Shown here in pieces: positions 36,300 through 45,050 of a DNA stretch of 64,000 nucleotides (position 1 is the first letter of the stretch; each line of letters opens with the position of its first letter). The notes beneath the pieces are model-generated. The model saw only the letters and a program-made list of their open reading frames with translations. It did no database searches and was not told the origin of the DNA. Both the position numbers and the translations under genes were made by a program. Origin of the DNA: Wukongibacter sp050859025 (GTDB lineage: Bacteria > Bacillota > Clostridia > Peptostreptococcales > Caminicellaceae); NCBI RefSeq assembly GCF_050859025.1, contig NZ_CP138200.1:4278001-4342000 (forward strand), in the 5' to 3' direction.

Positions 36300-37292
36300 C
36301 TATTCTTCAATCCATTCCATCATACTTCTTAATTTTTTACCTACTTCAACTATAGGATGTTCCAGCTCAGCTCTCTTAATTGAATTAAATACAGGTCTAT
36401 TTAACATGTTTTCTGATAACCAATTTTTCGCGAATTCACCTGCTTGTATTTCTGATAAAACCTTTTTCATTTCATTACGAGTTTCTTCTGTAATAATCCT
36501 TCTACCAACCATATAATCTCCATACTCTGCTGTGTCACTTACGCTATATCTCATCTTTTCAAATCCGCCTTCATAAAGTAAATCTACAATCAGCTTTAGT
36601 TCATGTAAACACTCAAAATATGCTATTTCAGGTTGATATCCAGCTTCAACTAATGTATCAAATCCAGCCTTAATAAGCTCAGTAGCTCCACCACAAAGAA
36701 CAGCTTGCTCTCCAAATAAATCGGTTTCAGTTTCTTCTTTAAAAGTAGTTTCTAGAACCCCTGCTCTAGCAGCACCAATTCCCTTAGCATAGGCTAATGC
36801 AACTTCCTTTGCATTTCCAGTATAATCTTGATAAACAGCGTACAATGCAGGAACTCCTTTACCTTCACAGTATACTCTCCTAACTAAATGTCCAGGCCCC
36901 TTTGGTGCAACCATAAATACATCTACATATTTTGGCGGTACAATTTGGCTAAAGTGAATATTGAACCCGTGGGCAAATACTAATGCATTCCCCTCCTCTA
37001 AGTTATCCTTAATGTGATCGGTATAAACCTTTTTTTGATGTTCATCTGGTACCAATATCATAACAACATCGCTCTTTTTAGCGGCTTCAGCTACTTCTAA
37101 AACCTCTAGTCCCTGCTCCTGAGCTTTATTCCATGATTTACTTTCTTTATATAAACCAACTACTACGTCAACTCCACTTTCCTTTAAATTAAGTGCATGG
37201 GCATGACCCTGACTTCCAAAACCTATAACTGCTACCTTTTTATCCTTAAACAATTCTAAGTTTGCATCATCATTATAGTACATCTTTGCCAT
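36300..37292 (-). CDS. ilvC: Ketol-acid reductoisomerase
   Basis: 330 residues, class I length. The nucleotide-binding motif GFGSQGHAHALNL lies near residue 24. Metal-binding acidic residues are in ETDLFGEQAVLCGG and FECLHELKLIVDL. It converts acetolactate or acetohydroxybutyrate to the dihydroxy acid. GGGGGG precedes the ATG. The gene lies between ilvN and ilvD with short gaps. Confidence 0.98.
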   Translation of the reverse strand: MAKMYYNDDANLELFKDKKVAVIGFGSQGHAHALNLKESGVDVVVGLYKESKSWNKAQEQGLEVLEVAEAAKKSDVVMILVPDEHQKKVYTDHIKDNLEEGNALVFAHGFNIHFSQIVPPKYVDVFMVAPKGPGHLVRRVYCEGKGVPALYAVYQDYTGNAKEVALAYAKGIGAARAGVLETTFKEETETDLFGEQAVLCGGATELIKAGFDTLVEAGYQPEIAYFECLHELKLIVDLLYEGGFEKMRYSVSDTAEYGDYMVGRRIITEETRNEMKKVLSEIQAGEFAKNWLSENMLNRPVFNSIKRAELEHPIVEVGKKLRSMMEWIEE

Positions 37293-37310
37293 TTTAAATT
37301 CCCCCTATTA

Positions 37311-37547
37311 TTAGTTAACTTCTTTAATATCGTGTACACTTACTAGCTTTTCCATTTGATTTATGGCCTGATCAAAGCCTAGATTAAATTCATCCTTTAA
37401 TGTTATCTCAAGATTAGCAAAGCTTGAGTCCTTTATTTCTTCCATATTTACACTTCTAATTTCGAATCTTTTTCTCTTTAAAAGACCTACAACTCTTACA
37501 AGAGTTTCTAGTCCACTATCTACTCGACACAAAACTTTCTTTTCCAA
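37311..37547 (-). CDS. ilvN: Acetolactate synthase small (ACT) subunit, short form
   Basis: 78 residues, one ACT domain only (CRVDSGLETLVRVVGLL, FEIRSVNMEEIKD). The longer small subunits of Bacillus and E. coli have an extra C-terminal domain, which is absent here. It should bind the valine effector and activate the large subunit. The TTG at 37547 is preferred because GGGAGTGGAG lies before it; the in-frame GTG at 37586 has no ribosome site. It is the first gene after the T-box leader. Confidence 0.85.
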   Translation of the reverse strand: MEKKVLCRVDSGLETLVRVVGLLKRKRFEIRSVNMEEIKDSSFANLEITLKDEFNLGFDQAINQMEKLVSVHDIKEVN

Positions 37548-37869
37548 TCTACTCCACTCCCTTTTATATGTTGTATATGTTTCCACTTTGTTAAAATTTA
37601 AAAGAAGGATATATTGTCTTTGTGTCTAAATATTTAATAAGGTTTATAATTTTTTTATATTTTCTTTTTTGGCTAATAGAATAATCTTTTCTCTTAGCTA
37701 TTTTTTTATCTTCTTTTTAATTTCAACTGAAAGATTATGAAACAAAATCAACTATACACCTCCTCTTAATCCCTATATATTAATAATTTAAGTTAGGTAC
37801 TAGGTATGATATTTTGAATATTCTGAACTTTTCGGGTCTTATTGTTCCATAATTATCCTTTTGGATATT

Positions 37870-38160
37870 AAAAAAACTCTCGTCTCTAAGATATTTCTAT
37901 CTTAGGGACGAGAGATTATTCTCGCGGTACCACCCTAGTTCCAATAATAAAAAAACAATTGGCTCTCAATTCAGATCGAAGGCAAATTCCTTGAATCTTA
38001 GCTATATAACGGTAGCAACCGACCTAATCTACTTGGATCAACTTTTCAATCAGGCAGTTCAAGAGTGATCATTACATATCTACCTCAACACCAACTCCCA
38101 GCTAACGTTGGCTCTCTGTAGTTAAAGCTTAGATATCTTTCTCTCTATCAGCACTTTTAA
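37870..38160 (-). promoter_or_regulatory. T-box leader of the ilv operon, likely isoleucine-specific
   Basis: The T-box consensus AGGGTGGTACCGCG is at 37923-37936 on the minus strand. The terminator arms CTCTCGTC and GACGAGAG with TTTTTTT lie at 37870-37915. Upstream stem I shows AGAGAGCCAACG and GAACTGCC. The triplet before ACTCTTGAACTGCC is ATC (38067-38069), so uncharged tRNA-Ile is the probable ligand; CTC (Leu), shifted by a few bases, is the main alternative. The 37590-37869 stretch between the terminator and ilvN shows nothing else. Confidence 0.92.
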
Positions 38161-38183
38161 ATATTTATTGAATATTTATGAAA

Positions 38184-38212
38184 ATTATACTACCGTTATT
38201 CATATAAGTCAA
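38184..38212 (-). promoter_or_regulatory. Sigma-A promoter of the T-box/ilv operon
   Basis: TTGACT (38207-38212), a 17-base spacer and TATAAT (38184-38189) on the minus strand, directly upstream of the T-box leader. Confidence 0.85.
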
Positions 38213-38263
38213 TCCTATTTTTGAATTTTCTAAATAATTTTTATCAATACAATTTTTTAGCAT

Positions 38264-39427
38264 TTAAATTAGTCCAGCAGCAACTTTTATATCCTCCTGA
38301 TGGTCATAATTTATTTTGCCATCTTTATGTCTTGTACTATTTGCAAAATGAATATCCATATGCCCTGTTACACCATTGTCAGTAATATATTCTATATCAT
38401 GAGGCATCGAAGATCCTGAAGCAGCTATTTTTCTTCCATCAACTATAATTAGAACAGGTCTTGTATCCCAGCTATAGTTTCCACCCCAAACCTCTTTCAT
38501 TACTGCCGCATCATATGAGGTTAACGGTTCACAATCCGCATGATTTGCCCCTATAGTTCTCTTCATAGTCCATTGTTTGCCACTATGAAAATCCCTAACT
38601 GTAAATACTTTTCCTATCGGAACTACATATTGTGCTTCAGTCCACCAGTCTAGATATTCACCATATGTACTGCTAGGAGTGCTTTTTACAGGTACATGAT
38701 GAACAGGAATCTTAAGAACATCACCAATATTTAATATCGTGCTCTCACTCATATTATTGGCATCAATCAACTCATATTGAGGAATTCCAAACTTCATTGA
38801 TATTTTCCAAAAATCGTCTCCTTTTTGTACTGTATAATAAGTATAAGTAATGTATGGTTTTGTGTCCATATTAGATTGATTTACTTCTCCATCATCTGGT
38901 ATATTAATGATTTGACCAATATATAGCTCACTGTACTCATTTGCATTATTAATATCTAAAAGTTCATTTATGTCAACTGAATATTTTAGACTAATTTTCC
39001 AATATGTCTCTCCTGATTGTACTATATGAGTTTTGTAATTATGGAATTTTGGTATTATTACTACATCATTTACGTTTAACATTGTTTGCGAATTGGCATT
39101 ATTTGCTTCTAGTAAAATATTTATGTCTATATTGAATTTTTGACTTATCTTCCAGTAGGTATCCCCTGAAATTACTTTATAGAGGATTCTTTCATTTGGA
39201 TTATAGGGCAGTTGAATAGTTTGTCCAACATTTAGATATGGGTTATTTCCAGCAGAATTTTGTGAGATAAGAGTATTTAAATCAATATTGTATTTTTCAC
39301 TAATCTTCCAATAGGTATCTCCATCTTTAATTTCATAGGTTGTAGCATCGGCAAATACATTGATACTACTTTGAGCAAGAAATGTAATTCCGATTAATCC
39401 TCCAATAATGAGTTTCTTGAATTTCAT
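38264..39427 (-). CDS. Secreted protein with four LysM domains and a His-rich C-terminal domain
   Basis: 387 residues: a signal peptide (about 1-27) and LysM repeats at about 30-75, 83-127, 134-177 and 198-242, which bind peptidoglycan. The C-terminal domain (about 268-387) has many conserved-looking histidines: His296 and Cys299 in ANHADCEP, His343, and GHMDIHFANSTRH (His356, His360, His367), then His376. I recall relatives with a GHxxIHFxxSxxH pattern in other Firmicutes, but no activity is known to me. It probably acts in the cell wall or spore cortex. AGGAGG precedes the ATG. An IS3-type element lies just upstream. Confidence 0.85.
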   Translation of the reverse strand: MKFKKLIIGGLIGITFLAQSSINVFADATTYEIKDGDTYWKISEKYNIDLNTLISQNSAGNNPYLNVGQTIQLPYNPNERILYKVISGDTYWKISQKFNIDINILLEANNANSQTMLNVNDVVIIPKFHNYKTHIVQSGETYWKISLKYSVDINELLDINNANEYSELYIGQIINIPDDGEVNQSNMDTKPYITYTYYTVQKGDDFWKISMKFGIPQYELIDANNMSESTILNIGDVLKIPVHHVPVKSTPSSTYGEYLDWWTEAQYVVPIGKVFTVRDFHSGKQWTMKRTIGANHADCEPLTSYDAAVMKEVWGGNYSWDTRPVLIIVDGRKIAASGSSMPHDIEYITDNGVTGHMDIHFANSTRHKDGKINYDHQEDIKVAAGLI

Positions 39428-39683
39428 TAAGTGTCCTCCTTAAGCATATTAGGTACTAATGCATTTATTCGACACTATTCGACATTCTCCTTTATGTAAA
39501 TTTTTCTAATTATGCTTTAGAAGTTTAAGGATTACTATTTTGGGTAACTATTAATAAAAAGCGTTATTTTTTCTTTAGTACATATATAGACAAAAAAAAC
39601 GACCAAACTGAACCGCCCCCTGTCAAGTAGACAGTGGAAATAATTAAAATTGTGTAGCGTCAATCCATGGATTGGCGCTATAT

Positions 39684-40604
39684 TTATGCAGCTGATTTTA
39701 ACAGATAATTACGATACTCTAATGGCGTCATACATTTTAAGCGTTTCTGATAACGACTTTTGTTGTAATAGTTGATATACTCTTCTATCCCATACTTGAG
39801 ACTTTCATAATCAGCAAACTTTTGAAGATGATACATTTCTGATTTCAAAATTCCCCAGAATCCCTCCATAGGACCATTGTCAATGCAACGTCCGACACGA
39901 GACATACTTTGAACCATTCCAGCTTGTTCCAGTTTCTTTTTGAATACTTTATTAGTATACTGAAAGCCACGATCACTATGGAAAATAGGTTTTGCATTAG
40001 GATGATTCTCAGTAGCTTTATCAAAGGTTTCAAACACAAGCGCATTGTTATTTGACTTACCAATAACATAAGAAACAATGCTCTTATCTCCAAGGTCTAA
40101 AATGGCACTAAGGTATGCTTTCTTCCCGTCACCATATTTGAACTCAGTAACATCAGTTAGCCATTTTTCATGGATATTAGTTGCTCTAAAATCCCTGCTT
40201 AATATGTTTTCGGCCGTTATCTCAGGTCTAGATTTAATATAGTTTTTCCTTTTTCTACGACATACGGATTTCAATCCCACACTACGCATAATACGATATA
40301 TTCTTTTATGATTGACAATTATGTCATGTTCACGGCGAATTTTAATAGTCATCTGGCGGTAGCCAAGTATGCCATTTCTTTCTTCATATGCTTGTACAAT
40401 AAGTTTTAAGAGATGCTCATTTTTTACCTCGCTTTGGCTTTTCTCTCGGCTAAGCCATTTATAATATGCTGATCGACTAATCTCTAAGATTTCGCAAAGA
40501 ATTGATATTGGATAGCTCTTTTCCGAAGCTAGTTCTTGAATTGCTAGGTATTTATATTCATGCTTTACAAGACTTAACCTCGCCTCCTTTCGATCTCTTC
40601 CAAC
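39684..40604 (-). CDS. IS3-family transposase OrfB (DDE integrase), made by -1 frameshift
   Basis: The frame is open from the slip site to 39684, about 306 residues, and has no good start of its own. The N-terminal part carries the helical region (SILCEILEISRSAYYKWL) before the rve integrase core. Catalytic acidic residues fit LTDVTEFKYGDGK (Asp), FHSDRGFQYT (Asp) and MEGFWGILKSEM (Glu). An internal ATG at 40352 would remove about 80 residues and is unlikely to be the real start. It is translated as a fusion with OrfA. Confidence 0.85.
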   Translation of the reverse strand, partial: VGRDRKEARLSLVKHEYKYLAIQELASEKSYPISILCEILEISRSAYYKWLSREKSQSEVKNEHLLKLIVQAYEERNGILGYRQMTIKIRREHDIIVNHKRIYRIMRSVGLKSVCRRKRKNYIKSRPEITAENILSRDFRATNIHEKWLTDVTEFKYGDGKKAYLSAILDLGDKSIVSYVIGKSNNNALVFETFDKATENHPNAKPIFHSDRGFQYTNKVFKKKLEQAGMVQSMSRVGRCIDNGPMEGFWGILKSEMYHLQKFADYESLKYGIEEYINYYNKSRYQKRLKCMTPLEYRNYLLKSAA

Positions 40605-41257
40605 TTTTTTAATAGTTCATTTTCCATTTCTAAACGCTTATTTTTAGCTTCTAATAGCCTCATCTCCGCTTTAAGTTTATCAACTTCCGTCATTTGCTCT
40701 TCTGACTTACGTTTCCCTCTACGGTCTAAAAGTCCATCAATTCCTGATTCTTCGAATTTTATCATCCAACTACGCACTTGCTGGTATGAAACTTGATATT
40801 TTTTACTTGTCTCAATATAGTTATTATTTCTTTCTATACAATACTTAACAATTTCTATTCGTTCTTCTATGGTTGTTGTTCTTCCTTTAGTCATGATTTG
40901 ATTTCCTCCTGCACCTGATGATTTTATCTCTTCATGACTATTATACTTCATAACCCACCTTTTGAGTTGGCTTGATGAACGTAATCCATATTTCATGCTA
41001 ATATCCAAAAAAGAACCTTTCCCTTCCAAATAGTCTTCAACTGCTGCTATTTTTAGCTCCTTAGAGTAGGTAGTATTCTTTAGCTGTGGGAGCAATCCTG
41101 ATTCTCCCTTTGAACGATAAATCCTAATCCATTCTTTAACCGTAGTTTTACCAGCTGATAGTTCATCACAAATCTTTTTAACACTCTTAACACCTGTTAA
41201 ATAATCCTTTACTGCCTCTATCTTTACTTCAAATTCAATTTTAGGTTTTCTTCCCAT
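40574..41257 (-). CDS. IS3-family OrfA, helix-turn-helix DNA-binding protein
   Basis: 227 residues: tandem helix-turn-helix units (KKICDELSAGKTTVKEWIRI, SFLDISMKYGLRSSSQLKRW, YIETSKKYQVSYQQVRSWM) and a C-terminal leucine-rich coil. It binds the IS ends. The ATG at 41257 follows GAGGGGAG; an earlier ATG at 41275 overlaps that site. The gene ends over the orfB frame. Confidence 0.85.
   Translation of the reverse strand: MGRKPKIEFEVKIEAVKDYLTGVKSVKKICDELSAGKTTVKEWIRIYRSKGESGLLPQLKNTTYSKELKIAAVEDYLEGKGSFLDISMKYGLRSSSQLKRWVMKYNSHEEIKSSGAGGNQIMTKGRTTTIEERIEIVKYCIERNNNYIETSKKYQVSYQQVRSWMIKFEESGIDGLLDRRGKRKSEEQMTEVDKLKAEMRLLEAKNKRLEMENELLKKLEEIERRRG
40604..40610 (-). other. Programmed -1 frameshift heptamer A_AAA_AAG
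   Basis: In the orfA frame the minus strand reads TTA-AAA-AAG. Slipping back one base joins orfA to an open orfB frame with no stop between them. A AAA AAG is a canonical slippery heptamer, as used by dnaX and many IS3 elements. Confidence 0.85.
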
Positions 41258-41337
41258 AATAAAAACTCCCCTCATAATAAACAGTTATGTTATTTTAACT
41301 GTCTACTATAAGGGGAGCATATCAAAATGGTCGCTTT

Positions 41338-41826
41338 TTATTCTTCATATCTTGTCTTCAATTCTATCCTATAAGGTAACTCATTCAAAGTTGTCTTGGC
41401 AACAATATATGGATATGTAATCGCTTCAGTTACCACATCACCCGGCTTAGGGTCTGTAAACTTTGCATATACTACTAATTTAAACTTATCCTCTTCATCC
41501 TTTATTTTTTCAATCTTATCTATGTCAACAGTATATCCACCTGTTGGTTTTTCTCCCCTTGTTACCACCACAAATATCTCTCCATTAACTTTACATGCTA
41601 AAGCTCTCTCCAAGGTTTGATATCTAGGTAAGATTTCTTTAATTTTTTTCGGTATCTCTTTTTCTTCCAGCACTTTAAACTTCACAGTTTCATCATTATT
41701 AGTAAAATGTCTTATTCCCATTGTTCCGCTGATTAAAACAAGTAAGGCTACTATGGCAATCAGCAATGTTCTCAGGTTCAAAAAACCTTTCATTTTCGTG
41801 TTGTTCATATTCGCATTTGATTTCAT
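41338..41826 (-). CDS. Membrane-anchored protein with PrcB C-terminal-like domain
   Basis: 162 residues: one transmembrane segment (about 20-38), then an extracellular domain with VVVTRGEKPTGGYTVDI and DPKPGDVVTEAITYPYIV, the pattern of the PrcB C-terminal domain. PrcB was named as a partner of a spirochaete protease; function in Clostridia is unknown. GGGGGGAG precedes the ATG. It is transcribed alone, with the IS3-type element just downstream. Confidence 0.75.
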   Translation of the reverse strand: MKSNANMNNTKMKGFLNLRTLLIAIVALLVLISGTMGIRHFTNNDETVKFKVLEEKEIPKKIKEILPRYQTLERALACKVNGEIFVVVTRGEKPTGGYTVDIDKIEKIKDEEDKFKLVVYAKFTDPKPGDVVTEAITYPYIVAKTTLNELPYRIELKTRYEE

Positions 41827-41918
41827 TTATACGGCTCCCCCCTCTATATATATAATCCATAATACCTATTTAATAGTATTCAAGAGGGGACATAAATATT
41901 CCAATAAAACAAAGACAA

Positions 41919-41957
41919 GGGGCTGTCTCATAAAAGAACCCTATGAGTCCAACCCCT
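41919..41957 (-). terminator. Terminator-like hairpin after the split transketolase genes (family E)
   Basis: GGGGTTGGACTCATA pairs with TATGAGACAGCCCC-type sequence across a short loop and is followed by TTGTCTTTGTTTT on the minus strand. It resembles the hairpin at 15703-15740. Confidence 0.6.
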
Positions 41958-42005
41958 TAGTAACTTAAAACCGATTGAGAAATTCACCATTCTGAGTCAG
42001 TTTCT

Positions 42006-42941
42006 TTATTTTTGTAATATTTCTTTAGCCTTTGCTATTATATTTTCTGCAGTCAGTCCATATTTCTCCATTAATTCATCGGGCTTACCTGATTCACCAA
42101 ATGTATCATTGATACCGACTCTCTTTAATAAAGCAGGATGATTTTCTGCTAACACTTCTGCAACGGCACTACCTAAACCGCCTATAATATTATGTTCTTC
42201 AGCAGTTACTATTCCCTTGGTTTCCTTTGCAGCCTTAGTAATTATATCTTTATCTATAGGCTTTATAGTATGCATATCAATAACTCTAGCTGAAATACCT
42301 TCCTTAGATAATTCTTCATAGGCCTTTACAGCTTCGTCTACCATAACTCCTGTTGCTATAATTGTAACATCATTACCGCTTTTTACTTCCATACCTTTAC
42401 CTATGGTAAATTTAGTATCTCTATCATATATTACTGAAACTTTAGCACGTCCAAGTCTTACATATACTGGACCATTGTACTCAACAATTTCATTAAGTAG
42501 AGCCTCTGTTGATGTAGCATCGGCTGGATTTAAAACTGTCATATTAGGCAATGACCTCATAAGAGAAATATCCTCTATTGCTTGATGAGATGCTCCATCT
42601 TCACCTACTGTAATACCGGCATGGGTAGCACATACCTTAACGTTTAATTTTGGATAACATATTGAGTTTCTTATTATTTCAAAGGCTCTACCAGCTGCAA
42701 ATACAGCAAAAGTACTTGCAAAAGGTATCTTTCCAGAAGCTGCAAGACCAGCAGCAGTTCCCATTAAATTTTGCTCTGCTATACCCATATTAAAAAATCT
42801 ATTTGGAAATTCTTTTGAAAATCCGTAGGTCTTCGTAGATTTTGATAAATCAGCGTCTAAAACAACTATATTTTCATTCTTTTTTCCAAGTTCCACTAAG
42901 GTCTCACCGTATGTTTCACGAGTAGCTATCTTCTTAGTCAT
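42006..42941 (-). CDS. Transketolase, C-terminal subunit (split form)
   Basis: 311 residues covering the pyrimidine-binding and C-terminal domains (ADLSKSTKTYGF, GIAEQNLMGTAAGLAASG, FGESGKPDELMEKYGL). It pairs with the N-terminal subunit encoded immediately before it to form a heteromeric transketolase of the non-oxidative pentose phosphate route. The ATG overlaps the stop of the N-terminal gene in TAATG, indicating coupled translation. A hairpin follows the gene. Confidence 0.93.
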   Translation of the reverse strand: MTKKIATRETYGETLVELGKKNENIVVLDADLSKSTKTYGFSKEFPNRFFNMGIAEQNLMGTAAGLAASGKIPFASTFAVFAAGRAFEIIRNSICYPKLNVKVCATHAGITVGEDGASHQAIEDISLMRSLPNMTVLNPADATSTEALLNEIVEYNGPVYVRLGRAKVSVIYDRDTKFTIGKGMEVKSGNDVTIIATGVMVDEAVKAYEELSKEGISARVIDMHTIKPIDKDIITKAAKETKGIVTAEEHNIIGGLGSAVAEVLAENHPALLKRVGINDTFGESGKPDELMEKYGLTAENIIAKAKEILQK

Positions 42942-43765
42942 TACATTTCACCTCCAAGCTCTTTTAATGCCTTTTCCTTGTCTTCGTCATTTGGAGCCGT
43001 TCCATGCCATGAAGCCTCATCTTCCATAAAGGAAACTCCTTTACCCTTTATAGTTCTAGCAATAACAATTGTTGGTTTTCCTTCAGTCTTTTCAGCTTCA
43101 TTAAATGCATTGATTATTTCTTCAAAATTATGACCATCAATTGTAATTACATTCCATCCAAAGCTTCTCCATTTTTCATCTACTGGACTAGTACCCATTA
43201 CATCTTCATTTTTACCATCTATTTGAAGTCCATTAAAGTCTAAAATTGCAGTCAAATTATCTAGCTTATAGTGAGCAGCAGCCATAGCAGCCTCCCATAC
43301 TAATCCCTCATTTATCTCTCCATCACCTAGCAAAACATATATTCTATTGCCTATTTTGTCTAGTTTTGAAGCCAAAGCCATTCCAACTGAGGTCGAAAAT
43401 CCTTGACCGAGTGAACCTGTAGACATTTCAACACCAGGAATTCCCTTCATGTCAGGATGACCTTGAAGCATACTTCCCATCTTTCTTAGTTTAGGTAACT
43501 CCTCAGGTGAAAAATATCCTTTTCTTGCTAGTGTAGAATATAAAACTGGTGCAGCGTGCCCCTTTGAGAGTATAAATTTGTCTCTATTCTCTAGCTTAGG
43601 ATTTTTAGGATCTACATTCATTTTTTCAAAATAAAGAGCAGCTAATATATCTGCTGATGATAATGACCCACCTGGATGGCCTGAACCTGCTGCATTAATC
43701 ATTTCAACTATGTCTTTCCTAATCTGTGTAGCTACTTTATCTAACTCTTGATACTGATTGTTCAT
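42941..43765 (-). CDS. Transketolase, N-terminal subunit (split form)
   Basis: A 274-residue thiamine-diphosphate-binding half. Visible motifs are GSGHPGGSLSSADIL, SKGHAAPVLYS, STGSLGQGFSTSVGMA and the diphosphate motif GDGEINEGLVWEAA. Split transketolases are common in anaerobes and archaea. GGAGG precedes the ATG. It is co-transcribed with the C-terminal half. Confidence 0.95.
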   Translation of the reverse strand: MNNQYQELDKVATQIRKDIVEMINAAGSGHPGGSLSSADILAALYFEKMNVDPKNPKLENRDKFILSKGHAAPVLYSTLARKGYFSPEELPKLRKMGSMLQGHPDMKGIPGVEMSTGSLGQGFSTSVGMALASKLDKIGNRIYVLLGDGEINEGLVWEAAMAAAHYKLDNLTAILDFNGLQIDGKNEDVMGTSPVDEKWRSFGWNVITIDGHNFEEIINAFNEAEKTEGKPTIVIARTIKGKGVSFMEDEASWHGTAPNDEDKEKALKELGGEM

Positions 43766-43784
43766 TAGTTCTACCTCCTATTGC

Positions 43785-44654
43785 TTATTTTTTGTTCATT
43801 GGAGTAAATCCTTCTCCAAGAACTTCATGTATGGTAGTTACCATAATAAATGCTTGTTTATCTATAGAATATACTATATTCTTAAGCTTAGTTACTTGAG
43901 CCCTGTTGACAACACATAATAATACATCCTTATCTTCTCCTGTATACATACCCTTACCTTTAAGTGCTGTGGCTCCTCTAGCTAATCGTACAAAAACTTC
44001 CTTACTAATTTCCTCTGAATATTCAGTAATAATATAAAATGCCTTTGAATAGTTAAGACCCTCCACTATGAAATCTGCAACTTTAACAAGAATATATAAA
44101 GAAATTATTGAATATAATGAAGTCTCAATATTTTTATTCACTATACCTGCCGCGGCAACAATAATAAGGTCAATTATCATCATTAGCTTTGCGATACTAA
44201 GTCCTGGAAAATATTTATTTAGTATTGCTCCTGCTAAATCAGTTCCTCCAGTAGTAGCACCACTCCTAAATACAATTCCAATGCCTATTCCCACTGCAAC
44301 TCCACCGAATATTGAAGCCAGTAAAATATCCTCAGTGGCATTAATATTGTTGCCAAAAACAATTATTAAAATCCTAATAAAAAGAGAGAGAGATGCTGTA
44401 CCATAGGCTGTTTTAGCTCCAAATGCTTTCCCAAGAACTATGAGTCCTATTATGAAAAGTGGTATATTTACAGCAAGGTTAGTTACATCCATAGGAATTC
44501 CACTAACTTTCTGAACAACAATTGCAAGTCCAGTTACTCCACCGGGTGCTATAGTATTAGGTTCTAAGAACATTAGCAGGCTAACTGCCATTAAAAAAGT
44601 ACCCACTGTAATCCCTAAATAATCCCAAAATACTTTAAACCATTTTTCCTTCAT
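43785..44654 (-). CDS. YitT family membrane protein
   Basis: 289 residues: five or six transmembrane segments (DUF161; NTIAPGGVTGLAIVVQK, FRSGATTGGTDLAGAIL) followed by a soluble DUF2179 domain of about 80 residues (YSKAFYIITEYSEEISKEV, VTTIHEVLGEGFTP). The family is widespread in Firmicutes and has no settled function. It lies 19 bases before the transketolase pair on the same strand, so it may be in their transcript. Confidence 0.88.
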   Translation of the reverse strand: MKEKWFKVFWDYLGITVGTFLMAVSLLMFLEPNTIAPGGVTGLAIVVQKVSGIPMDVTNLAVNIPLFIIGLIVLGKAFGAKTAYGTASLSLFIRILIIVFGNNINATEDILLASIFGGVAVGIGIGIVFRSGATTGGTDLAGAILNKYFPGLSIAKLMMIIDLIIVAAAGIVNKNIETSLYSIISLYILVKVADFIVEGLNYSKAFYIITEYSEEISKEVFVRLARGATALKGKGMYTGEDKDVLLCVVNRAQVTKLKNIVYSIDKQAFIMVTTIHEVLGEGFTPMNKK

Positions 44655-45050
44655 TTAACATCACCCTATTTAATATGTTTATATGTATTATAGCTGTTCT
44701 CTAGATATTAAATACCCTGTATTTTACTTTATATAGCCTTTAAAAAATCTTTTTTACGACTTAGTAGGAGTGATTTTGTGCAATCATGATGAAAATTATA
44801 TTTATACACATTATTAATACCTTTATAATTTTTATGTAATATGAACCCTTATATATTGCACAACTGTCATTATAACATAGTTATATTTTAAATAAAATAT
44901 TTTTTATGAAATAATAATTTACCACATCAAATCTCTCATATTTATACTAAATTTTTTAAGAAAATAGCTCAAATATTAAAAGGTACAAGAAATATTCTTA
45001 TACCTAGCTTAAGATCAATATTAATAATATAATAGCTTCCAAAAACACAA
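44655..45050. other. AT-rich intergenic stretch, terminator only
   Basis: No coding sequence or repeat element is seen. The only clear structure is the terminator at 44981-45005; the promoter of the YitT gene should lie in the left part but no strong match was picked. Confidence 0.5.
44981..45005 (-). terminator. Terminator of the surface-polysaccharide operon
   Basis: AGGTATAAGAATATTTCTTGTACCT is an almost perfect palindrome on the minus strand, followed by TTTTAATATTT, 46 bases after the TagA-like stop codon. Confidence 0.75.

Larger units (their letters stand above)
39600..41334 (-). mobile_element. IS3-family (IS150-like) insertion sequence
   Basis: About 1.7 kb with orfA and orfB in overlapping frames. 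The ends are imperfect inverted repeats beginning CGACCA: CCCCTGTCAAGTAGACAGT at the left aligns with CCCCTTATAGTAGACAGT at the right. It sits between the LysM and PrcB-like genes and ends within a few bases of the latter's stop codon. Both frames are intact and a frameshift signal is present, so it may be active. The target duplication was not resolved. Confidence 0.85.

Noticed and set aside
35708..36355. A 215-residue plus-strand frame opposite ilvD
   Set aside because: It is fully antisense to the well-supported dehydratase gene and shows the composition expected of the complementary strand.
39684..40352. OrfB of the IS3-type element starting at its internal ATG
   Set aside because: The frame stays open for another 84 codons with IS3 OrfB sequence up to a slippery heptamer, so the natural product is the frameshift fusion.
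44655..45050. A small RNA or tRNA in the gap before the TagA-like gene
   Set aside because: No cloverleaf, no conserved tRNA boxes and no structure other than the terminator at 44981-45005.
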